Assembly: GCF_000827885.1 (NCBI RefSeq) | Contig: NZ_JTKH01000024.1 | Span: forward strand, 620,001 to 684,000 | From: Vibrio renipiscarius | Lineage (GTDB): Bacteria; Pseudomonadota; Gammaproteobacteria; Enterobacterales; Vibrionaceae | Length of the DNA stretch: 64,000 nt | Reading direction: 5' to 3' | In this document: positions 45,616 to 52,691 of the stretch, piece after piece | How positions within the stretch are numbered: the stretch's first letter is position 1 | Layout of the letters: each line of letters starts with the position of its first letter | Program-made: the position numbers and the translations under genes | The notes under the pieces: model-generated | Database searches by the model: none | What the model saw: only the letters and a program-made list of their open reading frames with translations | What the model was told of the DNA's origin: nothing

Positions 45616-45787
45616 ATGATACTCGGCGAAGTGGGATCCCGATCTTCCATTTGGCCATTTCGTCGAAACTGAACCAAACTATTCTATGGAGGCCAATCAA
45701 ATACGTGCGATCAATACCATTATCACTCAAGGTAGTGATCAAATCGGGCCAAATCATTTTGTAAAACAGTTGGTTGATACAGCATGA
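45616..45787 (+). pseudogene. frame-disrupted small gene coupled to the next gene
   Basis: A very strong ribosome site (GGGAGG, eight bases) precedes ATG at 45616, but this frame stops after 18 codons (MILGEVGSRSSIWPFRRN). From codon 5 the +1 frame stays open for over 50 codons and reads naturally: AKWDPDLPFGHFVETEPNYS then MEANQIRAINTIITQGSDQI and on to KQLVDTA. Its TGA at 45785 overlaps the ATG of the following gene. A single extra G near 45632 would explain this. It may be a real frameshift mutation, a sequencing error or, less likely, programmed frameshifting. The product is unrecognised. Confidence 0.5.
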
Positions 45788-46257
45788 TGACATTAGATTC
45801 GTGGGTAGACGAGATCAGCATTTGGTATAAAACCCGAAAGCATGATCAAGAAGAACACCTTCAACATTTGATCCTTAATGCCCCTAACACGGTTTGGGGA
45901 CCTGAGATCACCGACATGCAAAGCAAAGCGATCGCTTGCTGGCTTGATGGCTGCTTGCGTATCTTTCATGCTTTTCGCTATCACGATCCCGCCCTGGCGT
46001 ACCAATTCTTGCAGTTGGCACACGGTAAATTACAAGCAACGGTCAGCCAGCCTCTTGCTGATCTTGAACTCAAAGACTGGTCAATGAAGCGTTTACAGCA
46101 CTTAACCGTACTGGCTTTAGAGTTTTGCAACCAGCAACGACAGCCGAGTTGGCTGGACGAATCACACCAAATCATTGAAACGCACGTAGAGTTTATGGCT
46201 GCTCACGCTTGGAATGAAGACCGAAAGCATGATCAAGGATCATTGCGATTTCATTGA
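45784..46257 (+). CDS. hypothetical protein, 157 aa, in an iteron-bearing locus
   Basis: A helical 157-aa protein starting MMTLDSWVDEISIWYKTRKH. Its ATG overlaps the stop of the upstream small frame (ATGATGA), indicating translational coupling. The middle has AIACWLDGCLRIFHAFRYHD and a late WNEDRKHDQG. The pentapeptide RKHDQ occurs near both ends because both places carry the DNA string cgaaagcATGATCA, the same sequence type as the origin iterons. I do not recognise the family. The DNA may matter as much as the protein. Confidence 0.6.
   Translation: MMTLDSWVDEISIWYKTRKHDQEEHLQHLILNAPNTVWGPEITDMQSKAIACWLDGCLRIFHAFRYHDPALAYQFLQLAHGKLQATVSQPLADLELKDWSMKRLQHLTVLALEFCNQQRQPSWLDESHQIIETHVEFMAAHAWNEDRKHDQGSLRFH
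45835..45848 (+). repeat. origin-type iteron outside ori2 (copy 1)
   Basis: cgaaagcATGATCA, continuing aagaa. The 17 bases gaaagcatgatcaagaa are identical to the ori2 site at 55202-55218. It lies in the start of the 157-aa gene. Confidence 0.7.
46222..46235 (+). repeat. origin-type iteron outside ori2 (copy 2)
   Basis: cgaaagcATGATCA in the last codons of the 157-aa gene, identical over 14 bases to copy 1 at 45835. Confidence 0.7.
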
Positions 46258-46263
46258 GGTTTT

Positions 46264-46347
46264 GAGCCTATTTTGAGCCTATTTTGAGCCTATTTTGAGC
46301 CTATTTTGAGCCTATTTTGAGCCTATTTTGAGCCTATTTTGTGCCTA
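46264..46347. repeat. 11-bp tandem repeat array
   Basis: Seven perfect tandem copies of gagcctatttt start at 46264, 46275, 46286, 46297, 46308, 46319 and 46330. A variant copy (gtgcctat) follows at 46341. The period is one DNA turn. The array begins 7 bp after the stop of the 157-aa gene and runs directly into an inverted ATGATCA-type site. Confidence 0.95.
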
Positions 46348-46361
46348 TGATCATCGTTCCG
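46347..46361 (-). repeat. origin-type iteron outside ori2 (copy 3, inverted)
   Basis: ATGATCATCGTTCCG. Its reverse complement, CGGAACGATGATCAT, differs by one base from the ori2 site cgaaacgatgatcat (54890-54904). It lies at the end of the 11-bp array. A weaker relative, atcatgcttccg, follows at about 46370-46381. Confidence 0.65.
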
Positions 46362-46502
46362 TTTATTCCATCATGCTTCCGTCGTTTTAAAGGGCTGCAC
46401 GTCAGTGGGGCCGACAGACTGCTGGCGTTTAAACCGCAAGCGGGCCTAAGGCCACAAAGCCAGAACAAAGCCATCGAAGACCTTAAACGAGATCACGCTT
46501 AA
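46347..46502 (+). CDS. possible 51-aa ORF after the repeat array
   Basis: ATG at 46347 opens 51 codons: MIIVPFIPSCFRRFKGLHVS, GADRLLAFKPQAGLRPQSQN, KAIEDLKRDHA. The C-terminal part reads like natural protein. No ribosome site precedes it, because the 11-bp array does. It could be a gene end left by a rearrangement. Family unknown; low confidence as a functional gene. Confidence 0.3.
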   Translation: MIIVPFIPSCFRRFKGLHVSGADRLLAFKPQAGLRPQSQNKAIEDLKRDHA

Positions 46503-46559
46503 AGTTAGTCACTAAAGCCGAAGGATTGAGTAGTCGTTTATTGGTAGGGCTGATACTAT

Positions 46560-46670
46560 CGAACCTAATAGTCGGGGGGCGATTGCATATATTGCAATCG
46601 CTGAGATCGAAATTCGAGACCCGTTGAACCTGATTCAGTTAACACTGACGTAGGGAACTATCAGTACTTT
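46560..46670 (+). ncRNA. TPP riboswitch
   Basis: The conserved THI-box core is present: a ggggg start near 46574, CTGAGA at about 46600, GACCCGTTGAACCTGAT, and the closing CAGTTAACACTGACGTAGGG at about 46639-46658. A P3-like variable hairpin (gcgattgcatatattgcaatcgc) lies inside. It sits 116 bp before thiD and should lower expression of the thi operon when TPP is plentiful, by controlling termination or translation. The sequence gataagctagcctcaacgg after it may be part of the expression platform. Confidence 0.93.
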
Positions 46671-46785
46671 GCCACTGGCCGAGAACTAGCCCAAAGAGAT
46701 AAGCTAGCCTCAACGGTTTCTATCCCACGATCTTTCCGTGGATCAGTCAAAGTCAGTTCCTATACGTTATGCAATAGGAGCGACC

Positions 46786-47649
46786 ATGACAGCATCAATT
46801 CCATCCCATTTATCGTCATCACACATCCCAATAGTATTAACCATCGCCGGTTCAGATAGTGGCGGAGGCGCAGGTATCCAAGCTGACATCAAAGCGATCT
46901 CGGCCACCGGAAGCTTCGCCTGTTCGGTGATCACCGCAATCACCTCGCAAAACACCCAAGGTGTTAACGCAATTTTTCCCATTCCACTTGATCATGTAGA
47001 AAGCCAACTTGATGCGGTCTTTTCTGACCTCAATGTTGTGGCCGTCAAAGTCGGTATGTTGGCCGATGCCAGTATCATCCGTGTTGTCGCCAACAAACTG
47101 CGTCAATACACGCCAAAATACCTCGTAATTGACCCTGTCATGGTCGCCACCAGCGGTGATTTGCTGCTCGAGCAGTCAGCCATTAGCACTTTGAAGCAAG
47201 AGCTTATCCCACTGGCGAACATCATTACGCCAAACTTACCAGAAGGCGCGGCGCTGACGGGCCTACCGGTGCCGAAAACAGAAGCAGAAATGAACGCCAT
47301 GATTTCGAGTCTTCAGGCACTCGACGCGCAAGCGGTATTGTTGAAAGGTGGCCATTTGCAAGACTCTGAAAACAGTAACGATCTACTGATCATGCCGGAT
47401 TCTTGCGAGCTGATCACGGCCCCGCGTTTTCCGACCAACAACACCCATGGCACAGGGTGTACGCTTTCATCTGCCATTGCATCCTATCTGGCTCAAGGCC
47501 ATTCAATGCAAAGCGCGGTGCATCTCGCCAAGGCCTATATCACTCAAGCGATTGCCCATGCCGATGAACTCAACGTTGGCCACGGACACGGCCCCGTACA
47601 TCATTTTTTTGCAAATGCGCATGTGGGAAAAAATAACGATGAGTGCTAA
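46786..47649 (+). CDS. thiD: HMP(-P) kinase
   Basis: ThiD phosphorylates hydroxymethylpyrimidine and HMP-P to HMP-PP for thiamin synthesis. The 287-aa ribokinase-fold protein has [20 protein letters not shown] (about 15-34), [29 protein letters not shown], and the anion-hole end [19 protein letters not shown] with the catalytic Asp/Cys region. Start at 46786: AGGAG lies five bases upstream, and earlier codons overlap the riboswitch leader. It is first in the riboswitch-controlled operon and overlaps the next gene by 11 bases. Confidence 0.94.
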   Translation: MTASIPSHLSSSHIPIVLTIAGSDSGGGAGIQADIKAISATGSFACSVITAITSQNTQGVNAIFPIPLDHVESQLDAVFSDLNVVAVKVGMLADASIIRVVANKLRQYTPKYLVIDPVMVATSGDLLLEQSAISTLKQELIPLANIITPNLPEGAALTGLPVPKTEAEMNAMISSLQALDAQAVLLKGGHLQDSENSNDLLIMPDSCELITAPRFPTNNTHGTGCTLSSAIASYLAQGHSMQSAVHLAKAYITQAIAHADELNVGHGHGPVHHFFANAHVGKNNDEC

Positions 47650-48427
47650 TGCGCTTGGCGTTCAACTCATTAATGCCCGTTTGCAATACAAAGACAGCGC
47701 AATCCCGACTCTCGCCCAAGTGAACATCACCATACCGGCCAAGAAATGGACCGTATTGCTTGGCCGCAGTGGCTGCGGTAAAACCACAATTCTGCGTTAT
47801 CTCGCCGGTTTATTGGATGATAAAGTCCATTGGCATGGCGAGTTGCAGACCAGTGATAACCAAGTGCTTGATCAGCGAATTGCTTATATGGCGCAACAAG
47901 ATCTGTTGTTGCCTTGGTTAAATGTACTCGACAACGTGTGCCTCAGCGCACGTTTTTCTGCCACACCAAACCGCAATAAGCATCAACGTTCCAATACGCA
48001 ACACTGCGACAATACTCATCAACGGGCGTTGCAGCTGCTAGAGCACGTTGGGCTAAGAGATCAGGCCGAAACAAAACCAGACCAACTTTCAGGCGGTATG
48101 CGTCAACGGGTTGCGCTAGCGCGTACCTTGATGCAAGACAAGCCTCTCGTTTTGATGGATGAACCCTTCTCCGCCCTCGATGCCGTCACACGCCACAAAT
48201 TACAGAATTTAGCGGCTTCCCTACTTGCAGACAAAACCGTGGTACTGATCACGCACGATCCCCAAGAAGCGGTTCGATTAGCGGATCAGCTTTATGTATT
48301 GCAAGGAGCGCCCGCTCAAGCTCATCAGCTTAATGTCCCTAAATCCTCACCGCCACGCACACTTGATGGTGAATGCGCTCAATTGCAACAAGCAATCTTA
48401 GATCAACTGGAGAAAGATTATGGCTGA
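47639..48427 (+). CDS. thiZ: ABC transporter ATPase for a thiamin precursor
   Basis: A 262-aa ABC ATPase of the nitrate/taurine/pyrimidine-precursor type. Walker A LLGRSGCGKTT (about 40-50), a Q-loop in MAQQDLLLPWLNV, signature LSGGMRQRVALAR and Walker B LVLMDEPFSALDAVTR are all present. The ATG at 47639 overlaps the end of thiD; an open frame upstream lies inside thiD and is not used. With ThiX and ThiY it imports a pyrimidine precursor (FAMP in studied Bacillus ThiXYZ). It is co-regulated by the TPP riboswitch. Confidence 0.9.
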   Translation: MSANALGVQLINARLQYKDSAIPTLAQVNITIPAKKWTVLLGRSGCGKTTILRYLAGLLDDKVHWHGELQTSDNQVLDQRIAYMAQQDLLLPWLNVLDNVCLSARFSATPNRNKHQRSNTQHCDNTHQRALQLLEHVGLRDQAETKPDQLSGGMRQRVALARTLMQDKPLVLMDEPFSALDAVTRHKLQNLAASLLADKTVVLITHDPQEAVRLADQLYVLQGAPAQAHQLNVPKSSPPRTLDGECAQLQQAILDQLEKDYG

Positions 48428-49220
48428 GGTAAGCCGATGCAATGCAGCCAAGCAATCCGTGGTAAGCAACAAACGCGAAACGCCTCCTGCTCTGCGTATC
48501 GCTATTAGTGTCAGCGTCATTTTGGGTCTTTGGCAGTTGGTCGTGGTGGTATTCAACATGCCAAGCTTCATCTTGCCCGCCCCAATAGAGGTGCTGAGTA
48601 AGCTATTCTCGCGCTATGACGTATTACTCAAACACTCTTGGGTCACCGCACAAGAAATTTTGCTTGGCTTGCTACTTGGCCTTTCTATGGGGTTACTGTT
48701 TGCGTTGCAAATGCTGCTTTTTGAGCCACTCAAACGTTGGTTGTTACCGATACTCATTGCCAGCCAAGCCATCCCTGTATTCGCCATCGCTCCGGTCTTG
48801 ATGCTGTGGCTCGGCTACGGTATCGCCTCAAAGGTGGTCATGGCCGCAATCATCATTTTCTTCCCCGTCACCACTTGTTGCTATGACGGTCTACGCAATA
48901 CCCCAACGGGGTATCTCGATCTTGCGAAAACAATGGGCGCCTCAAAATGGCAACAGCTGCGTCATATACAACTGCCCGCGGCATTACCAACGTTGGCATC
49001 CGGTATTCGTGTTGCCGTCGTGATTGCACCCATTGGTGCCGTTGTCGGCGAATGGGTTGGCTCTAGTGCTGGCTTGGGCTATCTCATGCTGCAAGCCAAT
49101 GCACGCATGATCATCGACGAGATGTTCGCAGCGCTCTTTATTCTTGCCCTACTCTCGATCGCGCTCTATTTCACCACCGATAAATTACTCAAAAAAGTCA
49201 TCCCTTGGGAAAACAAATAG
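48420..49220 (+). CDS. thiX: ABC transporter permease for a thiamin precursor
   Basis: A 266-aa inner-membrane permease of the SsuC/TauC (BPD transport) type with about six helices. The EAA loop is GYLDLAKTMGASKWQQLRHI (about 160-180), followed by QLPAALPTLASGIRVAVVIA and GAVVGEWVGSSAGLGYL. Its start overlaps the end of the ATPase gene by eight bases and it ends before thiY. Substrate assignment rests on the riboswitch and neighbours. Confidence 0.9.
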   Translation: MAEVSRCNAAKQSVVSNKRETPPALRIAISVSVILGLWQLVVVVFNMPSFILPAPIEVLSKLFSRYDVLLKHSWVTAQEILLGLLLGLSMGLLFALQMLLFEPLKRWLLPILIASQAIPVFAIAPVLMLWLGYGIASKVVMAAIIIFFPVTTCCYDGLRNTPTGYLDLAKTMGASKWQQLRHIQLPAALPTLASGIRVAVVIAPIGAVVGEWVGSSAGLGYLMLQANARMIIDEMFAALFILALLSIALYFTTDKLLKKVIPWENK

Positions 49221-49243
49221 GAATATCGAAAAGGAATAAATCG

Positions 49244-50194
49244 ATGATAAAAAAGAAATTATTTTGTACCACAGCGCTGCTTGCTTCGCTGCTTTCAACT
49301 CATGCTCTCGCCCAAGAAAAAGAGCTAACGCTCATGTTAGATTGGTTCGTTAACCCGAATCATGGACCGATTATCATCGCGAAAGAGCGTGGCTACTTCA
49401 AACAGCATGGATTACAAATCAATATTCAAGAACCGGCCGATCCAAGTACCCCACCCAAGCTGGTGGCGGCGGGTAAGATCGATCTTGCGATCTCTTATCA
49501 ACCGAGCCTAACGATTGATGTCGCGGCAGGTCTACCATTGATCCGATCCGCCACGTTGATCGCCACCCCTCTCAACACTCTGATGGTATTGGACAACGGC
49601 AAGAACGATCGCCTAGGTGAACTAAAAGGCAAGAAGATTGGAATTGCCATTGCGGGTAATGAAGAAGCGACCATCGGCACCATGTTAGCGCAAGAAGGCG
49701 TCAAGCTTTCCGAGGTCGAAATCATCAATATTGGCTGGGCACTTTCTTCCTCTTTAGCCTCCGGAAAAGTGGACGCTATTTGGGGCGGCTTACGTAATTT
49801 TGAAACCAATCAACTCGAGCTTGAGGGCTTTCAAGCCAAAGCGTTTTATCCCGAAGAGCACGGTGTACCCACGTATGATGAATTGGTGTTTGTCGCCAAT
49901 GCCAACACCTACGACAAAGAGGCAATCAAGGCCTTCAACCAAGCGCTTGCAAAGGCAACCACCTACATTGTGAACCACCCAAAAGAGTCATGGAAAGAAT
50001 TTGTTGCTTACGCACCGGACACGCTAAACAACGAGCTCAACCAGCGAGCTTGGAATGACACATTGACGCGTTTTGCGCTGCGTCCGTCGGCGGTCGACTT
50101 AAAACGTTACGACGATTACGCCAAATTCATGTACTCACAAAACATCATTCAAACACTGCCTAAAGCGAAAGATTACGTACCGAGCTTTAATTGA
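49244..50194 (+). CDS. thiY: periplasmic thiamin-precursor-binding protein
   Basis: A 316-aa NMT1/THI5-like binding protein. The leader MIKKKLFCTTALLASLLSTH ends ALA. The mature part begins KELTLMLDWFVNPNHGPIII (about 26-45), the signature of pyrimidine-precursor binders, and continues ADPSTPPKLVAAGKIDLAIS. Start at 49244 with aaggaa upstream; the frame is open 13 codons further. It should deliver FAMP or HMP to ThiXZ, and the adjacent TenA then deformylates or deaminates the imported compound. Confidence 0.9.
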   Translation: MIKKKLFCTTALLASLLSTHALAQEKELTLMLDWFVNPNHGPIIIAKERGYFKQHGLQINIQEPADPSTPPKLVAAGKIDLAISYQPSLTIDVAAGLPLIRSATLIATPLNTLMVLDNGKNDRLGELKGKKIGIAIAGNEEATIGTMLAQEGVKLSEVEIINIGWALSSSLASGKVDAIWGGLRNFETNQLELEGFQAKAFYPEEHGVPTYDELVFVANANTYDKEAIKAFNQALAKATTYIVNHPKESWKEFVAYAPDTLNNELNQRAWNDTLTRFALRPSAVDLKRYDDYAKFMYSQNIIQTLPKAKDYVPSFN

Positions 50195-50208
50195 ACACGG
50201 GAAAAATA

Positions 50209-50880
50209 ATGAAGTATCAAGATTTAATCGCCGCAAGCCAGCAAGATTGGCAACAATACACCGAACATGAATTTGTGCAGCAACTGGCAAAAGGAACCTT
50301 AGCTCACGAGTGCTTTCTTCACTATCTAAAACAGGATTTTCTGTTTTTAAAACAATACGCTCGCGCCTACGCACTCGCCATATACAAGGCCCGTACCTTA
50401 GAGGATATGCGCCGTGCACTACCGAGTGTTCATGCTCTGCTCGACTCTGAGATAGCTCATCACGTGAGCTACTGTGCGCAATGGGGATTAACGGAATTCG
50501 ACCTCGAAAATGAAGCGGAAGACGCCGGCACGGTTGCGTACACACGCTACGTTCTTGATGCCGGGATGAGTGGCGATATCGTCGATCTTTATGCCGCGCT
50601 CGCGCCATGCTCAATCGGTTACGCCGCCATCGGCAAAAGATTGCTGGAAGATCATCAAACGGTATTAGAAGGCAACCCGTACGCCAGTTGGCTCATGCTT
50701 TATGGGAGTGAAGAATTCCAATCCGGCGTCGCAAAGGGGACAGAGCACTTCAATCAACTCTTGGCAGACATCGATATCGAGAGCAAACGTGGACAAAATT
50801 TGATTCAAGTATTTAAAACGGCGACACGTATGGAAGTGGCGTTTTGGCAGCAAGGCTTCAGTGCACAACCAAACCAATAA
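50209..50880 (+). CDS. tenA: aminopyrimidine aminohydrolase TenA
   Basis: A 223-aa TenA-family helical protein that hydrolyses aminopyrimidine breakdown products of thiamin to HMP (thiaminase II fold). The start [20 protein letters not shown] and the core [20 protein letters not shown] (about 45-64) are typical, and the catalytic Cys lies in [16 protein letters not shown] (about 131). GGGA precedes the ATG at 50209. Linked with thiXYZ it forms a salvage route for thiamin degradation products. Confidence 0.92.
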   Translation: MKYQDLIAASQQDWQQYTEHEFVQQLAKGTLAHECFLHYLKQDFLFLKQYARAYALAIYKARTLEDMRRALPSVHALLDSEIAHHVSYCAQWGLTEFDLENEAEDAGTVAYTRYVLDAGMSGDIVDLYAALAPCSIGYAAIGKRLLEDHQTVLEGNPYASWLMLYGSEEFQSGVAKGTEHFNQLLADIDIESKRGQNLIQVFKTATRMEVAFWQQGFSAQPNQ

Positions 50881-50891
50881 GGACAACAAAG

Positions 50892-51710
50892 ATGGTAACA
50901 GAACTTGTCATTCAAGCGCTTAGTAGGTTGCGCCAACAAAAACCCTTAGTGCTTAACATCACCAATTATGTGGTAATGAATAATACCGCCAACGCACTGC
51001 TGGCGATTGGCGCCTCGCCAATTATGGCGCATTCAAAGCAAGAAATGGCCGAGATGCTCTCCTTCTCAGGCGCACTCGTGATCAATATTGGCACCCTCGA
51101 CAGTGTGTGGATATCACGAATGTTGTTTGCGGTTGAACAAGCCAACATTCATGAAAAGATCGTGGTGCTGGATCCGGTCGGGTGTGGGGCCAGTACGCTG
51201 CGTACCGAAACCGCTCGTCAGATCGCACAGCGAGCGGACAAATTGATCATCCGCGGTAACGCTTCAGAGATCATTGCGCTGGCGGGCGAACAAGCGCAAA
51301 GCAAAGGTGTCGATGCACTTGACCGCAGTGATGCCGCTTTAGGAGCAGCGAATTTCCTCGTCAAAGAGTATAAGGCCAATGTCGTTATCTCGGGGGAAAC
51401 GGATTACGTTGTCAGCAAAAATAGCACCGTCATGCTCAATAACGGCCATGCCATGATGCCTTACGTAACCGGCATGGGGTGCACTCTCACCGCGCTCACA
51501 GGCGCATTTGCTGCCATTGGAGAAGAGACAGGAATTGCCGCCGCCGCAGTGCTGGGGGTTGCGGGGGAGATCGCAGCCGAACACGCTCGTGGGCCGGGCA
51601 GTTTGCAAATCAACCTATTGGATGCGCTTTACCAATTGGATGCGACGACATTATCGCAACGTTTGAAATCCGAGTTTCAATCCGAAATCAAAGACGTCGC
51701 CTCCCTATAA
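50892..51710 (+). CDS. thiM: hydroxyethylthiazole kinase
   Basis: ThiM phosphorylates the thiazole alcohol THZ for salvage. The 272-aa ribokinase-fold protein has [31 protein letters not shown] (about 16-47), [17 protein letters not shown], and [14 protein letters not shown] with the catalytic Cys near 198. The start at 50892 has AAGGA about nine bases upstream; earlier codons lie within tenA. The operon thus salvages both thiamin moieties. Confidence 0.94.
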   Translation: MVTELVIQALSRLRQQKPLVLNITNYVVMNNTANALLAIGASPIMAHSKQEMAEMLSFSGALVINIGTLDSVWISRMLFAVEQANIHEKIVVLDPVGCGASTLRTETARQIAQRADKLIIRGNASEIIALAGEQAQSKGVDALDRSDAALGAANFLVKEYKANVVISGETDYVVSKNSTVMLNNGHAMMPYVTGMGCTLTALTGAFAAIGEETGIAAAAVLGVAGEIAAEHARGPGSLQINLLDALYQLDATTLSQRLKSEFQSEIKDVASL

Positions 51711-51777
51711 TAAACTCTTTCCGTCCCTTATTTAGCCAACAAAGAGGCGAGGAGGGACGGAGTAAAACGGAACGAAG

Positions 51778-52422
51778 ATGAACCCTTATCGCTTATATTT
51801 GGTCACCGATGATCAGCAAGATTTGACCACGCTCAAACAGGTCGTCAAACAAGCTGTGGCGGGTGGCGTTACGATGGTGCAAGTGCGTGAAAAGCATGGT
51901 GATATCCGTGCTTTTATTGAACGCGCACAAGCGGTTAAAGCACTCTTAAAAGGGACAGGGGTACCGTTGATCATCAACGACCGTATCGATGTTGCCCTGG
52001 CTGTTGACGCCGATGGGGTACACCTAGGCCAATCTGATATGCCCGTCACACTGGCACGACAACTGATTGGCGATCATAAGATCTTAGGGCTATCGATTGA
52101 GGATGAAAACCAACTGATTGAGGCCAATTCATTACCCATTGATTACCTTGGATTGAGTGCGATTTTTCCGACCGCGTCCAAGACAAACACCAAAAAACAT
52201 TGGGGAATCGAGGGGTTAAAAATGGCACTTCACCATACCGCGCTTCCCATCGTGGCTATTGGCGGCATTAATGAAAATAACATTCCCGCGCTGTGTAAAA
52301 CGGGCGTGCAAGGGTTAGCGATAGTATCGGCTATTTGCCACGCCCAAGATCCTAAAGCCGCTTCAGCTTACTTGTTGAGCTTAATGCAACACGCGAGTGA
52401 GATTGGGGAAGAAACAGACTAA
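51778..52422 (+). CDS. thiE: thiamin-phosphate synthase
   Basis: ThiE joins HMP-PP and THZ-P to thiamin phosphate. The 214-aa TIM barrel has GVTMVQVREKHGDI (about 32-45), VPLIINDRIDVALAVDADGVHLGQSDMP (about 62-90), YLGLSAIFPTASKTNTKKHWG and IVAIGGINENNI. It is last in the thi operon, so the operon contains the HMP and THZ kinases and the coupling enzyme but no de novo HMP (thiC) or thiazole genes. Confidence 0.94.
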   Translation: MNPYRLYLVTDDQQDLTTLKQVVKQAVAGGVTMVQVREKHGDIRAFIERAQAVKALLKGTGVPLIINDRIDVALAVDADGVHLGQSDMPVTLARQLIGDHKILGLSIEDENQLIEANSLPIDYLGLSAIFPTASKTNTKKHWGIEGLKMALHHTALPIVAIGGINENNIPALCKTGVQGLAIVSAICHAQDPKAASAYLLSLMQHASEIGEETD

Positions 52423-52451
52423 GCCCGGTTTCCATTGCAAGTAAACAAGCA

Positions 52452-52481
52452 AAAAAAAAGCGAGTTCGAAAGAACTCGCCA
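52452..52481 (+). terminator. terminator of the thi operon
   Basis: The stem gcgagttc/gaactcgc, with a gaaa-type loop and a long A run on the left, lies about 35 bp after thiE. It should also stop rctB-side transcription, although the T tail on the plus strand is weak. Confidence 0.7.
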
Positions 52482-52691
52482 AAACATTCACAATGAATCT
52501 AACAAATATGAGCCTATCTACTGGGAGCAGGGAGTTCCCAGGTTTTACTAGAAAGAACAAAAGGTTGTCTATTCGCCTTTATCATAGCGTTGCTCATGAC
52601 GGTTATGTCAGTGCTTTGTCAGTTGAATGTGGTGATATTGTCTATATTTTCAACAATGCCATTTAGCCACCGTTTAAGCGATGAACCTCGA

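Noticed and set aside
46264..46347. Short regular repeats as a possible CRISPR array
   Set aside because: The units are contiguous 11-mers without spacers, and no cas gene is in the window.
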